From: Duganella sp. 1224
GTDB lineage: Bacteria > Pseudomonadota > Gammaproteobacteria > Burkholderiales > Burkholderiaceae_D
Direction of reading: 5' to 3'
Assembly (NCBI RefSeq): GCF_013408245.1
Contig: NZ_JACBYS010000002.1
Location: 248,001-312,000 of the forward strand
DNA: 64,000 nucleotides
A program made the position numbers and the translations under genes. The notes under the pieces are model-generated. The model had not been told where the DNA came from and searched no databases. It worked only from the letters and a program-made list of their open reading frames with translations. This document shows, in pieces, positions 55,952 to 64,000 of this stretch; the stretch's first letter is position 1, and each line of letters begins with the position of its first letter.

Positions 55952-56422
55952 ATGAAGCCTCCTTACATCTATGATTTCATAAAAAATAATTCAGCCCTGT
56001 ATTTGATTTTTATTTTTACAATGATATGGGCAAGCATCCAATTTTCAGGCCAAGCCGCTATATTTTTATTTCCACAAATCCAAGATCCGCACATAAACCA
56101 AACTTCGGCAGCAGAGATATTTTTCTCCACAGTAGCATCACCAATAATTGAAACAGCGATACTGGCATACTGTTTACTTATCGCAAGACAGATAATACGA
56201 AACAGGAACCTCTCTATAATGTGTGCGATCATTCCCGTCTGTCTTTTACATGCTTTCACTTATTGGCAACTAGCTTTTATCGTGGCGACACCGTTTTTCT
56301 TTCAAGCAATTGGGTACACATACCTTCGAGAAAAATATTCAGCTTTCCGAAGCACGCTGACAATCGCCACCTTGCATTCTCTGGCGAATCTTCTTACCCT
56401 ATACTTGACCAATAGTTTCTAG
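55952..56422 (+). CDS. CPBP-like small membrane protein, candidate immunity protein
   Basis: Membrane protein of 156 aa with about four helices (16-38, 60-80, 88-110, 112-122 and 135-152). It resembles the CPBP/Abi intramembrane family: SPIIETAILAY carries Glu67 where EExxxR is expected, LLHAF gives His100, and LHSLANLL gives His142 and Asn146. The second Glu (Thr68) and the Arg of motif 1 are missing, so protease activity is doubtful. CPBP relatives confer bacteriocin self-immunity. AGGA precedes the ATG. DNA is strongly AT-rich compared with flanks. Confidence 0.65.
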   Translation: MKPPYIYDFIKNNSALYLIFIFTMIWASIQFSGQAAIFLFPQIQDPHINQTSAAEIFFSTVASPIIETAILAYCLLIARQIIRNRNLSIMCAIIPVCLLHAFTYWQLAFIVATPFFFQAIGYTYLREKYSAFRSTLTIATLHSLANLLTLYLTNSF

Positions 56423-56440
56423 TCTCAAGACAGCGCTAAA

Positions 56441-56464
56441 AAAAAACCGGGAACAAGTCCCGGT
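56441..56464 (-). terminator. lpdA intrinsic terminator
   Basis: On the minus strand a 7-bp stem ACCGGGA/TCCCGGT (56464-56446) is followed by a U-run of about nine. On the plus strand only TTTT follows, so it may weakly stop the microcin genes too. Confidence 0.85.
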
Positions 56465-56486
56465 TTTGAGTGATGATGTTGACTGC

Positions 56487-58280
56487 TTAGCGCTTGCGCG
56501 GCGGTGGCAGGTCGGTGCAGACGCCTTCGTAGACTTCCGCCGCCATGCCGATCGATTCGCCCAGCGTTGGGTGCGGGTGGATCGTCTTGCCGATGTCGGT
56601 GCCGTCGGCGCCCATTTCGATGGCCAGCGCGATTTCGCCGATCATGTCGCCGGCGTGGGTGCCGACCATGGTGCCGCCGATGATGCGGTGAGTCTCAGCA
56701 TCGAACAGCAGCTTGGTGAAGCCTTCGGCGCGGCCGTTGGCCACGGCGCGGCCGCTCGCCGCCCAAGGGAAGTGGCCCTTCTCGACCTTGATGCCCTTGG
56801 CTTTCGCTTCGTCCTCGGTGATGCCGGCCCACGCCACTTCCGGATCGGTGTAGGCCACCGACGGAATCACTTTCACATCGAAGTGCGACTTCTGGCCTGC
56901 TGCCGCCTCGGCAGCGACATGGCCTTCATGCACCGCCTTGTGCGCCAGCATCGGCTGGCCCACCAGGTCGCCGATGGCGAAGATGTTCGGCACGTTGGTG
57001 CGCATCTGGCTGTCGACCGGGATGAAGCCGCGATCGGTGACGATCACGCCAGCTTTTTCAGCGGCGATTTTCTTGCCGTTCGGGCTGCGGCCCACGGCCA
57101 CCAGCACCAGGTCGTACACCTGCGGCGCAGGCGCGGTGGCACCGGCTTCCGCCGCTTCGAAGGTGACCTTGATCCCCTCCGGCAGCGCTTCAACGGCCAC
57201 CGTCTTGGTCTTGGTCATGATGTTGTCGAAGCGCGCTTCGTTGTACTTCTGCCAGACCTTGACCGCGTCGCGATCGGCGCCCTGCATCAGGCCGTCCATC
57301 ATTTCGACCACGTCGATGCGCGCGCCGAAGGTCGAGTAGACGGTGGCCATTTCCAGGCCGATGATGCCGCCGCCGATGACCAGCATGCGTTTCGGGATCT
57401 GGCGCAGTTCCAGCGCGCCGGTCGAGTCGACGATGCGCGGATCTTCCGGCACGAACGGCAGCTTTACCACCGACGAACCGGCGGCGATGATGGCCTGCTT
57501 GAACTGCACGACTTTTTTCGAACCATCCTTGGCGGTGACTTCGATGTGGTTGGCGCTCAGGAACTGGCCCACGCCTTGCACGACTTGGGTCTTGCGCGCC
57601 TTGGCCATGCCGGCCAGGCCGCCGGTCATGGTCTTGATCACGCCTTCCTTGTACGTGCGGACCTGGTCGATGTCGATGGTCGGCTTGGCGAAGGTGACGC
57701 CGGTCTTGGCCATGTGCGCGGTTTCATCGATCACCGAGGCCACGTGCAGCAGCGCTTTCGACGGGATGCAGCCGACGTTCAGGCACACGCCGCCCAGCGT
57801 GTCGTAACGCTCGACGATCACGGTGTTCAGGCCCAGGTCGGCGGCGCGGAAGGCGGCCGAGTAGCCGCCAGGACCACCGCCCAGCACCATCATGTCGCAG
57901 TCGACGTCGACCTGGCCGCTGTAGCTGCCACCGATCGGGGCCACGGCTGGCGCGACTGGTGCGGCAGGCGCCGCGGCCGGCGCGGGTGCAGGTGCAGCAG
58001 CAGCAGGCGCTGGCGCGGCGGCCGGTGCCGACGACGACGCGCCGGCGGCTTCTTCCACCACCAGCAGCGTCACGCCTTCCTTGACCTTGTCGCCGACCTT
58101 GACGCGCAGTTCCTTCACCACGCCGCTGTGCGACGACGGGATTTCCATGCTGGCCTTGTCCGACTCCACGGTGATCAGCGACTGATCGGCCTTGATCGTG
58201 TCGCCGACTTTCACCATCACTTCAATGACTTCTACTTCGCTGAAGTCGCCGATATTCGGCACTTTCACTTCGGTGCTCAT
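56487..58280 (-). CDS. lpdA: Dihydrolipoamide dehydrogenase with N-terminal lipoyl domain
   Basis: E3 of pyruvate dehydrogenase, 597 aa. A lipoyl domain (about 1-80, VESDKASMEIPSS with the lipoyl lysine) and an Ala/Pro linker (about 85-120) precede the flavoprotein. The redox disulfide is CLNVGCIPSK near 160; FAD and NAD glycine loops (GGGPGGYSAA, GGGIIGLEMA) and the C-terminal dimer region are intact. A lipoyl domain on E3 is characteristic of this enzyme in some betaproteobacteria. Last gene of aceE-aceF-lpdA. Confidence 0.95.
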   Translation of the reverse strand: MSTEVKVPNIGDFSEVEVIEVMVKVGDTIKADQSLITVESDKASMEIPSSHSGVVKELRVKVGDKVKEGVTLLVVEEAAGASSSAPAAAPAPAAAAPAPAPAAAPAAPVAPAVAPIGGSYSGQVDVDCDMMVLGGGPGGYSAAFRAADLGLNTVIVERYDTLGGVCLNVGCIPSKALLHVASVIDETAHMAKTGVTFAKPTIDIDQVRTYKEGVIKTMTGGLAGMAKARKTQVVQGVGQFLSANHIEVTAKDGSKKVVQFKQAIIAAGSSVVKLPFVPEDPRIVDSTGALELRQIPKRMLVIGGGIIGLEMATVYSTFGARIDVVEMMDGLMQGADRDAVKVWQKYNEARFDNIMTKTKTVAVEALPEGIKVTFEAAEAGATAPAPQVYDLVLVAVGRSPNGKKIAAEKAGVIVTDRGFIPVDSQMRTNVPNIFAIGDLVGQPMLAHKAVHEGHVAAEAAAGQKSHFDVKVIPSVAYTDPEVAWAGITEDEAKAKGIKVEKGHFPWAASGRAVANGRAEGFTKLLFDAETHRIIGGTMVGTHAGDMIGEIALAIEMGADGTDIGKTIHPHPTLGESIGMAAEVYEGVCTDLPPPRKR

Positions 58281-58289
58281 GTGGGCTCC

Positions 58290-59957
58290 TTACAGCAGAA
58301 TTTTGCGCATGTCGCCGAGCACTTCGCTCAGGTACACGGAGAAGCGGGCGCCCATCGCGCCGTCGATCACGCGGTGATCGTAGGACAGCGAGGTACCCAT
58401 CATCAGGCGAGGCTGGAACTGCTTGCCATCCCACACCGGCTTGGTCGATGCCTTGGACAGGCCAAGGATCGCCACTTCCGGCGCGTTCACGATTGGCGTG
58501 AAGTGCGTGCCGCCGATGCCGCCCAGCGACGAGATGGTGAAGGTGGCGCCCTGCATGTCGGTCGGTTTCAGCTTGCCTTCGCGCGCCTGGGCCGACAGCT
58601 CGGTCATTTCCTTGGCGATCTGCGTCACCGATTTCTGGTCGGCGTTCTTGATCACCGGGACCACCAGGCCGTTCGGCGTGTCGGCCGCGAAGCCGATGTT
58701 GTAGAACTTCTTCAGGATCAGGTTCTCGCCCTTCTCGTCCAGCGACGAGTTAAAGGTCGGGAATTTCTTCAGCGCGGCAACCGAGGCCTTGATGACGAAA
58801 GCCAGCATGGTCAGCTTGACCGCGTCCTTGTTCTTGGCGTTGGCGTTATTCGACTCAACGCGGAACGCTTCCAGGTCGGTGATGTCGGCATCGTCGAACT
58901 GCGTGACGTGCGGGATCTGCACCCAGTTGCGGTGCAGGTTCGGGCCGGAGATCTTCTTGATGCGCGACAGCGGCAGCAGTTCGGTTTCGCCAAACTTGCT
59001 GAAGTCCAGCGACGGCCATGGCAGCACGCTGAAATTGCCGCCACCACCAACGGCCCCACCAGCGGCTGCCGGCGATGCGACGGTGCCGGCGATCACGCCC
59101 TTGACGTAGTTCTGCACGTCCTGCTGGGTGATGCGGCCTTTCGGACCGGAGCCCGGCACCTTGCCCAGATCCACGCCCAGTTCGCGCGCGAACTTGCGGA
59201 TCGACGGCGAGGCGTGCGCCAGTTTGCCGGTTTGGACCGAGCCTTGCGACGCGGCCGGCGCGGCCGCAGCTGGTGCTGGCGACGGCGCGGCGGCAGGCGC
59301 TGGGGCCGGCGCGGCAGCGGTGGCAGGCGACGGCGTGGCGCTGGCCGGCGCGGCGGCGGCGCTCACCGGACCGCCGGTGGCCTCGACCACCAGCACGATC
59401 GAGCCCATGGCAACCTTGTCGCCGACCTTGACCTTCAGCTCTTTCACCACGCCGGCGTGCGACGATGGAATCTCCATCGATGCCTTGTCCGATTCAACGG
59501 TGATCAGCGACTGATCGACCTTGATGGTGTCGCCGACCTTGACCATGACTTCAATGACTTCCACTTCCTTGAAGTCGCCGATGTCCGGCACTTTGACTTC
59601 GACCGGGCCGACCGAAGCGGCAGGTGCCGGAGCCGCAGCGGCGGCAGCCGCCGGCGCGGGCGCCGGGGCAGCGGCGGCTGGCGCCGGAGCCGAAGCCGGA
59701 GCCGGAGCTGCGGCGGCGCCATCGGCCTCCAGCAGCAACACCAGCGAACCTTCCGCCACCTTGTCGCCGACCTTGACCTTGATCTCCTTCACCACGCCGG
59801 CGGCGGACGACGGGATCTCCATGCTGGCCTTATCCGATTCCACGGTAATCAGCGACTGGTCCACCTTGATGGTGTCGCCGACCTTGATCATCACTTCGAT
59901 GATCTCGACTTCCTTGAAATCACCGATATCCGGGACTTTAACTTCCACAATGCTCAT
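58290..59957 (-). CDS. aceF: Dihydrolipoamide acetyltransferase (E2)
   Basis: E2 core of pyruvate dehydrogenase, 555 aa. It has two tandem, nearly identical lipoyl domains (about 1-80 and 120-200), each with VESDKASMEIPSS, joined by Ala/Pro-rich linkers. The E1/E3-binding domain is ASPSIRKFARELGVDLGKV, and the catalytic domain ends with SYDHRVIDGAMGA (His and Asp). The ATG follows the aceE stop by 19 bases. Confidence 0.96.
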   Translation of the reverse strand: MSIVEVKVPDIGDFKEVEIIEVMIKVGDTIKVDQSLITVESDKASMEIPSSAAGVVKEIKVKVGDKVAEGSLVLLLEADGAAAAPAPASAPAPAAAAPAPAPAAAAAAAPAPAASVGPVEVKVPDIGDFKEVEVIEVMVKVGDTIKVDQSLITVESDKASMEIPSSHAGVVKELKVKVGDKVAMGSIVLVVEATGGPVSAAAAPASATPSPATAAAPAPAPAAAPSPAPAAAAPAASQGSVQTGKLAHASPSIRKFARELGVDLGKVPGSGPKGRITQQDVQNYVKGVIAGTVASPAAAGGAVGGGGNFSVLPWPSLDFSKFGETELLPLSRIKKISGPNLHRNWVQIPHVTQFDDADITDLEAFRVESNNANAKNKDAVKLTMLAFVIKASVAALKKFPTFNSSLDEKGENLILKKFYNIGFAADTPNGLVVPVIKNADQKSVTQIAKEMTELSAQAREGKLKPTDMQGATFTISSLGGIGGTHFTPIVNAPEVAILGLSKASTKPVWDGKQFQPRLMMGTSLSYDHRVIDGAMGARFSVYLSEVLGDMRKILL

Positions 59958-59976
59958 AGCGTTTGCTCCGTTCTAA

Positions 59977-62667
59977 TTATTGGGTCACCGGATTTGGTTT
60001 GTTCGGATCGAGGTTGTACTTGGCAATCGCTTGCTCAACCACTTTGACATCGATCTTGCCTTCTTCCGACAGCGACTTCAGTGCGGCGACCGTGATGTAG
60101 TAACGGTTCACCTCAAAGAACTCGCGCAGCTTGGCGCGGCTGTCCGAACGGCCGAAGCCATCGGTGCCCAACACGCGGTAGGTGCGGTCCTTCGGAATGA
60201 AGGCGCGGATTTGCTCGGCAAACGCGCGCATGTAGTCGGTGGTCGCCACGATCGGACCCTGGGTATCCTTCAGCAGCTGGGCAACGTAAGGCACGCGCTG
60301 CGGCTGGGTAGGATTGACCAGGTTCCAGCGCTCGGCGTCCTGGCCGTCGCGCGCCACCAGCGTCAGCGACGGTGCGGACCACACGTCGGCGGCGATGCCC
60401 CAGTCGTTCAGCAGCAGTTCCTGGGCGAAGATCGACTCGCGCAGGATGGTGCCGGAACCGATCAGCTGCACGCGCTGCTTGGCTTTCTCGTCGCCCTTCT
60501 GCAGCAGGTACATACCTTTGAGGATGCCCTCTTCCTGGCCCGGCTTGATGCCTGGGTGCGGGTAGTTCTCGTTCATGATGGTGATGTAGTAGAACACGTC
60601 TTCCTGTTCTTCCACCATGCGGCGCATGCCGTCCTGGATGATGACGGCCAGCTCGTGACCGAAGGTCGGGTCATACGGCATGCAGTTCGGCACGGCGGCG
60701 GCGAACAGGTGGCTGTGGCCATCTTCGTGCTGCAGGCCTTCGCCGTTCAGCGTGGTGCGGCCAGCGGTGCCGCCCATCAGGAAGCCACGGGCGCGCATGT
60801 CGGCGGCGGCCCATACCAGGTCGCCGATACGCTGCATACCAAACATCGAGTAGTAGGTATAGAACGGGATCATCACGCGGTTGTTGGTCGAGTACGAGGT
60901 CGCCGCGGCGATCCACGAGCTCATACCACCGGCTTCGTTGATACCCTCTTGCAGGATCTGGCCGGCCTTGTCTTCACGGTAGTACATCACCTGGTCCTTG
61001 TCGACCGGCTCGTACAACTGGCCTTGCTGGTTGAAGATGCCGACCTGGCGGAACAGGCCTTCCATACCGAAGGTACGCGATTCATCCACCAGCACCGGCA
61101 CGATGCGCGGGCCGACGCTTGGATCTTTCAGCAGCGTGGTCAGGATACGCACGTAGGCCTGGGTCGACGACACTTCGCGGCCTTCGGCGGTGGCGTCCAG
61201 CACGTTCTGGAATGCCGACAGCGGCGGCACGGTCAGCTTCTCGTCGGCCTGCTGGCGACGGGCCGGCAGGTAGCCGCCCAGCGCGGCGCGGCGCTCGTGC
61301 AGGTACTTGATCTCCGGCGCGTCATCGGCCGGCTTGTAGAACGGGATGTCGGCCAGCTTGTCGTCCGGGATAGGGATCGAGTAGCGGTCGCGCATTTCGC
61401 GCACGGCTTCGTCGGTCAGCTTCTTGGTGTTGTGCGCGGTGTTGCGCGCTTCGCCGTGCTTGCCCATGCCGAAGCCTTTGATGGTCTTCACCAGCAGCAC
61501 GGTTGGTTGGCCCTTGTGTTCCTGCGCGACCTTGAAGGCGGCATAGATCTTGTGCGGATCGTGGCCGCCACGGGTCAGGCGCCAGATGTCGTCGTCGGTC
61601 ATGTTGGCCACCATCTCCAGCAGCTTTGGATGCTTGCCGAAGAAGTGCTTGCGCACGTAGGCGCCGTCCTTGGCCTTGTAGTTCTGGTACTCGCCGTCGA
61701 CGGTTTCCATCATCACCTTGCGCAGGATGCCTTCTTTATCCTTTTGCAGCAGCGCGTCCCAGCCCGGGCCCCAGATGACCTTGACCACGTTCCAGCCGGC
61801 GCCACGGAATTCGCCTTCCAGTTCCTGGATGATCTTGCCGTTGCCGCGCACCGGGCCGTCCAGGCGCTGCAGGTTGCAGTTGACCACGATGACCAGGTTG
61901 TCCAGCTTCTCGCGCGCGGCCATGCCGATCGCGCCCAGCGATTCCGGCTCGTCCATTTCGCCGTCGCCGCAGAAGGCCCAGACTTTACGGTCGGTGGTGT
62001 CGGCGATCGAGCGCGCGTGCAGGTACTTCAGGAAGCGCGCCTGGTAGATCGCCATCAGCGGGCCCAGGCCCATCGACACGGTCGGGAACTGCCAGAAGTT
62101 CGGCATCAGTTTCGGGTGCGGGTACGACGACAGGCCGCCGCCGTCCACTTCGCGGCGGAAGTGCAGCAACTGGTCTTCGGTCAGGCGGCCTTCCAGGAAG
62201 GCGCGCGCGTAGACGCCGGGCGACGAGTGGCCCTGGATGTACAGCAGGTCGCCGCCGTGGTTTTCGCTCGGCGCTTTCCAGAAGTGGTTGAAGCCGATGC
62301 CCAGCATGTTGGCCAGCGAGGCGAACGAGGACAGGTGGCCACCGAGGTCGCCGTCGAAGCGGTTGGCTTTCACCACCATGGCCATGGCGTTCCAGCGCAT
62401 CCACGAGCGCAGTTTTTCTTCGTATTCCAGGTTGCCCGGGCAGTGCGCTTCCTTGTCGGCAGGGATGGTGTTGACGTAGGCGGTGTTGGCGGAGAACGGG
62501 ATGTCCGAGCCGCTCTGGCGGGCCAGGTCGATCAGGCGCTCCAGCAGGTAGTGAGCACGTTCAGGGCCCTCTTGTTCCAGCACTGCGGCCAGGGAATCCA
62601 ACCATTCTTTGGTTTCTTGCGAATCAGGGTCGGTGTTTGCCGTTACCTGGTCAAGTTGAGCTGACAT
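59977..62667 (-). CDS. aceE: Pyruvate dehydrogenase E1 (homodimeric)
   Basis: Thiamine-diphosphate enzyme of 896 aa that decarboxylates pyruvate and acylates the E2 lipoyl group. The ThDP motif GDGEMDEPES, about 28 residues to NCN, is intact. The opening LDSLAAVLEQEGPERAHYLL and FSANTAYVNTIP are typical of the AceE class. First gene of the PDH operon, with a strong promoter upstream. Confidence 0.97.
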   Translation of the reverse strand: MSAQLDQVTANTDPDSQETKEWLDSLAAVLEQEGPERAHYLLERLIDLARQSGSDIPFSANTAYVNTIPADKEAHCPGNLEYEEKLRSWMRWNAMAMVVKANRFDGDLGGHLSSFASLANMLGIGFNHFWKAPSENHGGDLLYIQGHSSPGVYARAFLEGRLTEDQLLHFRREVDGGGLSSYPHPKLMPNFWQFPTVSMGLGPLMAIYQARFLKYLHARSIADTTDRKVWAFCGDGEMDEPESLGAIGMAAREKLDNLVIVVNCNLQRLDGPVRGNGKIIQELEGEFRGAGWNVVKVIWGPGWDALLQKDKEGILRKVMMETVDGEYQNYKAKDGAYVRKHFFGKHPKLLEMVANMTDDDIWRLTRGGHDPHKIYAAFKVAQEHKGQPTVLLVKTIKGFGMGKHGEARNTAHNTKKLTDEAVREMRDRYSIPIPDDKLADIPFYKPADDAPEIKYLHERRAALGGYLPARRQQADEKLTVPPLSAFQNVLDATAEGREVSSTQAYVRILTTLLKDPSVGPRIVPVLVDESRTFGMEGLFRQVGIFNQQGQLYEPVDKDQVMYYREDKAGQILQEGINEAGGMSSWIAAATSYSTNNRVMIPFYTYYSMFGMQRIGDLVWAAADMRARGFLMGGTAGRTTLNGEGLQHEDGHSHLFAAAVPNCMPYDPTFGHELAVIIQDGMRRMVEEQEDVFYYITIMNENYPHPGIKPGQEEGILKGMYLLQKGDEKAKQRVQLIGSGTILRESIFAQELLLNDWGIAADVWSAPSLTLVARDGQDAERWNLVNPTQPQRVPYVAQLLKDTQGPIVATTDYMRAFAEQIRAFIPKDRTYRVLGTDGFGRSDSRAKLREFFEVNRYYITVAALKSLSEEGKIDVKVVEQAIAKYNLDPNKPNPVTQ

Positions 62668-62766
62668 GTAATAAGTCTCCTGCTGAGTTGAGATGTGCCC
62701 CGAACCATGCGGCTTTCGGGTTGAGAGTTCGCTGATTATTTACTAATACTTTGATGACGTGTGGGG

Positions 62767-62795
62767 ATTCTAGCAGTGTATTTTTGCTTTTTCAA
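62767..62795 (-). promoter_or_regulatory. aceE promoter
   Basis: On the minus strand -35 TTGAAA (62795-62790) and -10 TAGAAT (62772-62767) have an exact 17-base spacer, about 100 bases before the aceE ATG. The leader contains a weak CCCGAA/TTCGGG hairpin. No PdhR-type site was recognised. Confidence 0.75.
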
Positions 62796-62898
62796 ATTAC
62801 GATAACGCATTTTATATCGTGAAATCTCACTATGAAAAACTTGTGCGGCGCAGCATGGGTGTCGCGCCAAAAACGCGGCGGGATGGGCCCGGCGGCCT

Positions 62899-62904
62899 TA
62901 TAAT
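62899..62904 (+). promoter_or_regulatory. Candidate -10 of folD
   Basis: TATAAT at 62899-62904, 31 bases before the folD ATG, with no good -35; weak evidence. Confidence 0.4.
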
Positions 62905-62935
62905 GCGGTTCTCCCTCTACCACCCTGGTTAAATC

Positions 62936-63781
62936 ATGTCTGCACAACTGATCGACGGCATCGCCCTCTCCAAAAAACTGCGCGCAGAAATTGCTGCACG
63001 TGCTGCAAAACTCACCGCCGAGGGCAAACAGCCCGGTCTGGCCGTGATCATCGTCGGCGACGACCCGGCCAGCCACGTCTATGTGCGCAACAAGGTCAAG
63101 GCGTGCGAGGACGCCGGCTTCTTCTCGCTGAAGGAAGAATACCCGGCCGACCTGACCGAGGCCGCGCTGTTGGACCGCATCGCCGCGCTCAACGCCGATC
63201 CGAAGATCCACGGCATCCTGGTGCAGATGCCGCTGCCGAAGCACATTAACCCGCACAAGGTGATCGAAGCCATCTCCACCAAGAAAGACGTGGACGGTTA
63301 TTCGGTGCTGAGCGCCGGCGAACTGATGACCGGGCTGGAAGGCTTCCGTCCCTGCACGCCGTATGGCTGCATGAAGCTGATCGAGAGCACCGGCGTGGAT
63401 CTGCGCGGCAAGCATGCGGTGGTGATCGGCCGTTCCAACACCGTCGGCAAGCCGATGGCGCTGCTGCTCTTGCAAGCCAACGCCACCGTCACCATCTGCC
63501 ATAGCGCGACCCCGGACATTGGCGTGTACACGCGCCAGGCGGACGTGGTCGTGGCCGCAACCGGCCGCCGCAATACCCTGACTGCCGAGATGGTCAAGCC
63601 GGGCGCGATCGTGATCGACGTCGGCATCAACCGCAACGACGAGGGCAAGCTGTGCGGCGACGTGGACTTCGACGGCATCAAGGAAGTGGCATCGCACATC
63701 ACGCCCGTGCCGGGCGGCGTGGGGCCGATGACCATTACCATGCTGCTGATGAACACGGTGGAAGCGGCCGAGCGCGCTTAA
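62936..63781 (+). CDS. folD: Methylene-THF dehydrogenase/cyclohydrolase
   Basis: Bifunctional one-carbon enzyme of 281 aa that interconverts methylene- and formyl-THF. The catalytic YVRNK has Tyr49 and Lys53, followed by [12 protein letters not shown]. The dinucleotide-binding part includes [17 protein letters not shown] and [19 protein letters not shown]. It feeds formyl-THF to PurN and others. Divergent from aceE. Confidence 0.96.
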   Translation: MSAQLIDGIALSKKLRAEIAARAAKLTAEGKQPGLAVIIVGDDPASHVYVRNKVKACEDAGFFSLKEEYPADLTEAALLDRIAALNADPKIHGILVQMPLPKHINPHKVIEAISTKKDVDGYSVLSAGELMTGLEGFRPCTPYGCMKLIESTGVDLRGKHAVVIGRSNTVGKPMALLLLQANATVTICHSATPDIGVYTRQADVVVAATGRRNTLTAEMVKPGAIVIDVGINRNDEGKLCGDVDFDGIKEVASHITPVPGGVGPMTITMLLMNTVEAAERA

Positions 63782-63857
63782 CCCCGGACGATGGGGTCTG
63801 ACCCCGTACGGGGTCAGACCCCTGCCTGCGGTGTGCGGGGTACAACTGTGCCATCTG
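63780..63857 (+). repeat. GGGGTC palindromic repeat, copy 6
   Basis: Core at 63793-63822, perfect palindrome. AACCCC on the left and TGCGGTGTGCGGGGTACAAC on the right match copies 3 and 4. It lies in the folD-prlC gap; the folD stop TAA overlaps its left flank. Confidence 0.82.
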
Positions 63858-63882
63858 GGCACGTAATTAAACGGATCTGATC

Positions 63883-64000
63883 ATGACTATTGACGCTACC
63901 AACCCCCTCCTCGATTTTTCGGGTCTGCCGCGCTTCGACGCCATCAAACCGGAACACGTGACGCCGGCCATCGACGACCTGCTGGCCAAGAGCCGCGCCG
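63883..64000 (+). CDS. prlC: Oligopeptidase A (M3 family), 5' end only
   Basis: The window ends after 39 codons. NPLLDFSGLPRFDAIKPEHV is the typical N-terminus of PrlC/OpdA, a cytoplasmic zinc oligopeptidase that degrades signal peptides and short peptides. The catalytic HExxH lies beyond the window. The ribosome-binding site is weak. Confidence 0.75.
   Translation, partial: MTIDATNPLLDFSGLPRFDAIKPEHVTPAIDDLLAKSRA

Noticed and set aside
56466..60047. Very long plus-strand frame (1193 codons) opposite lpdA-aceF
   Set aside because: It is antisense to two clear PDH genes; His/Asp/Arg-rich composition is the mirror of GC-rich coding DNA, with no start site or family.
59980..62664. 894-codon plus-strand frame opposite aceE
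   Set aside because: Exact shadow of aceE with no ribosome-binding site and low-complexity composition.
1..64000. CRISPR arrays, IS transposases, prophage genes and integrases
   Set aside because: No regularly spaced direct repeats and no recognisable transposase, integrase or phage protein on either strand.

Overview
The window is high-GC (about two-thirds by eye), densely packed bacterial chromosome. Gene content and order point to a betaproteobacterium of the Oxalobacteraceae, Massilia/Duganella/Telluria-like. Supporting features are a PHA phasin, a pyruvate dehydrogenase operon whose E3 carries its own lipoyl domain, a cysTWA-cysB operon, two MCPs with near-identical signalling domains, and a family of GGGGTC-palindromic intergenic repeats. 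The family assignment is an inference from protein families; no rRNA or taxonomic marker was searched. No phage, IS transposase or CRISPR array was seen.

Layout. 1-8.4 kb: an MCP, then the sulfate uptake genes (sbp, a hydrolase, a 1-Cys peroxiredoxin, cysTWA and cysB). 8-12.1 kb: diacylglycerol kinase, an IclR regulator, a penicillin-binding endopeptidase, a nitroreductase and an EamA transporter. 12.3-17 kb: a phasin with a strong promoter and a possible operator, then livHMGF without a binding protein, preceded by an attenuator-like leader. 17-20 kb: ispH-fkpB, radC and rpmB-rpmG. 20-28.3 kb: an AraC regulator, a second MCP, a broken lipoprotein gene, a REP doublet, a fatty acid desaturase, MscS, an RsmB-like methylase, purN and a barstar homologue. 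28.6-34.5 kb: a glycine-zipper protein, a spermidine-synthase-like protein, an orphan GspE/PilB ATPase, tRNA-Lys, two overlapping tandem solute-binding proteins and PhzF. 34.6-41.7 kb: a 98-bp near-perfect palindrome, a metallophosphoesterase lipoprotein, an MFS transporter with an operator between -35 and -10, a BON protein and two zinc hydrolases. 42-47 kb: an EmrAB plus outer-membrane-factor efflux operon with a divergent TetR. 47-51.8 kb: a small ORF, an alpha/beta hydrolase, DsbA, a LysR/PACE efflux pair and an M20 peptidase. 56.5-62.7 kb: aceE-aceF-lpdA. 62.9-64 kb: folD and the start of prlC.

The most interesting region is 51.8-56.4 kb, an apparently undescribed class II microcin/bacteriocin-like cassette. 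A HlyD/CvaA-type membrane fusion protein and a C39-peptidase ABC transporter (CvaB type, 698 aa) are flanked by two short genes with double-glycine-type leaders. One is divergent (93 aa, GG leader); the other lies downstream (58 aa, SGA leader). It is followed by a small membrane protein resembling the CPBP family with a degraded first motif, a candidate immunity protein. The last two genes are strikingly AT-rich compared with everything around them, which suggests recent acquisition.

Other notable signals are six copies of a structured palindromic repeat, one with a compensatory base-pair change; a TetR operator placed to control both divergent promoters; and a tRNA-Lys gene with unusual pairing in its 3' half.
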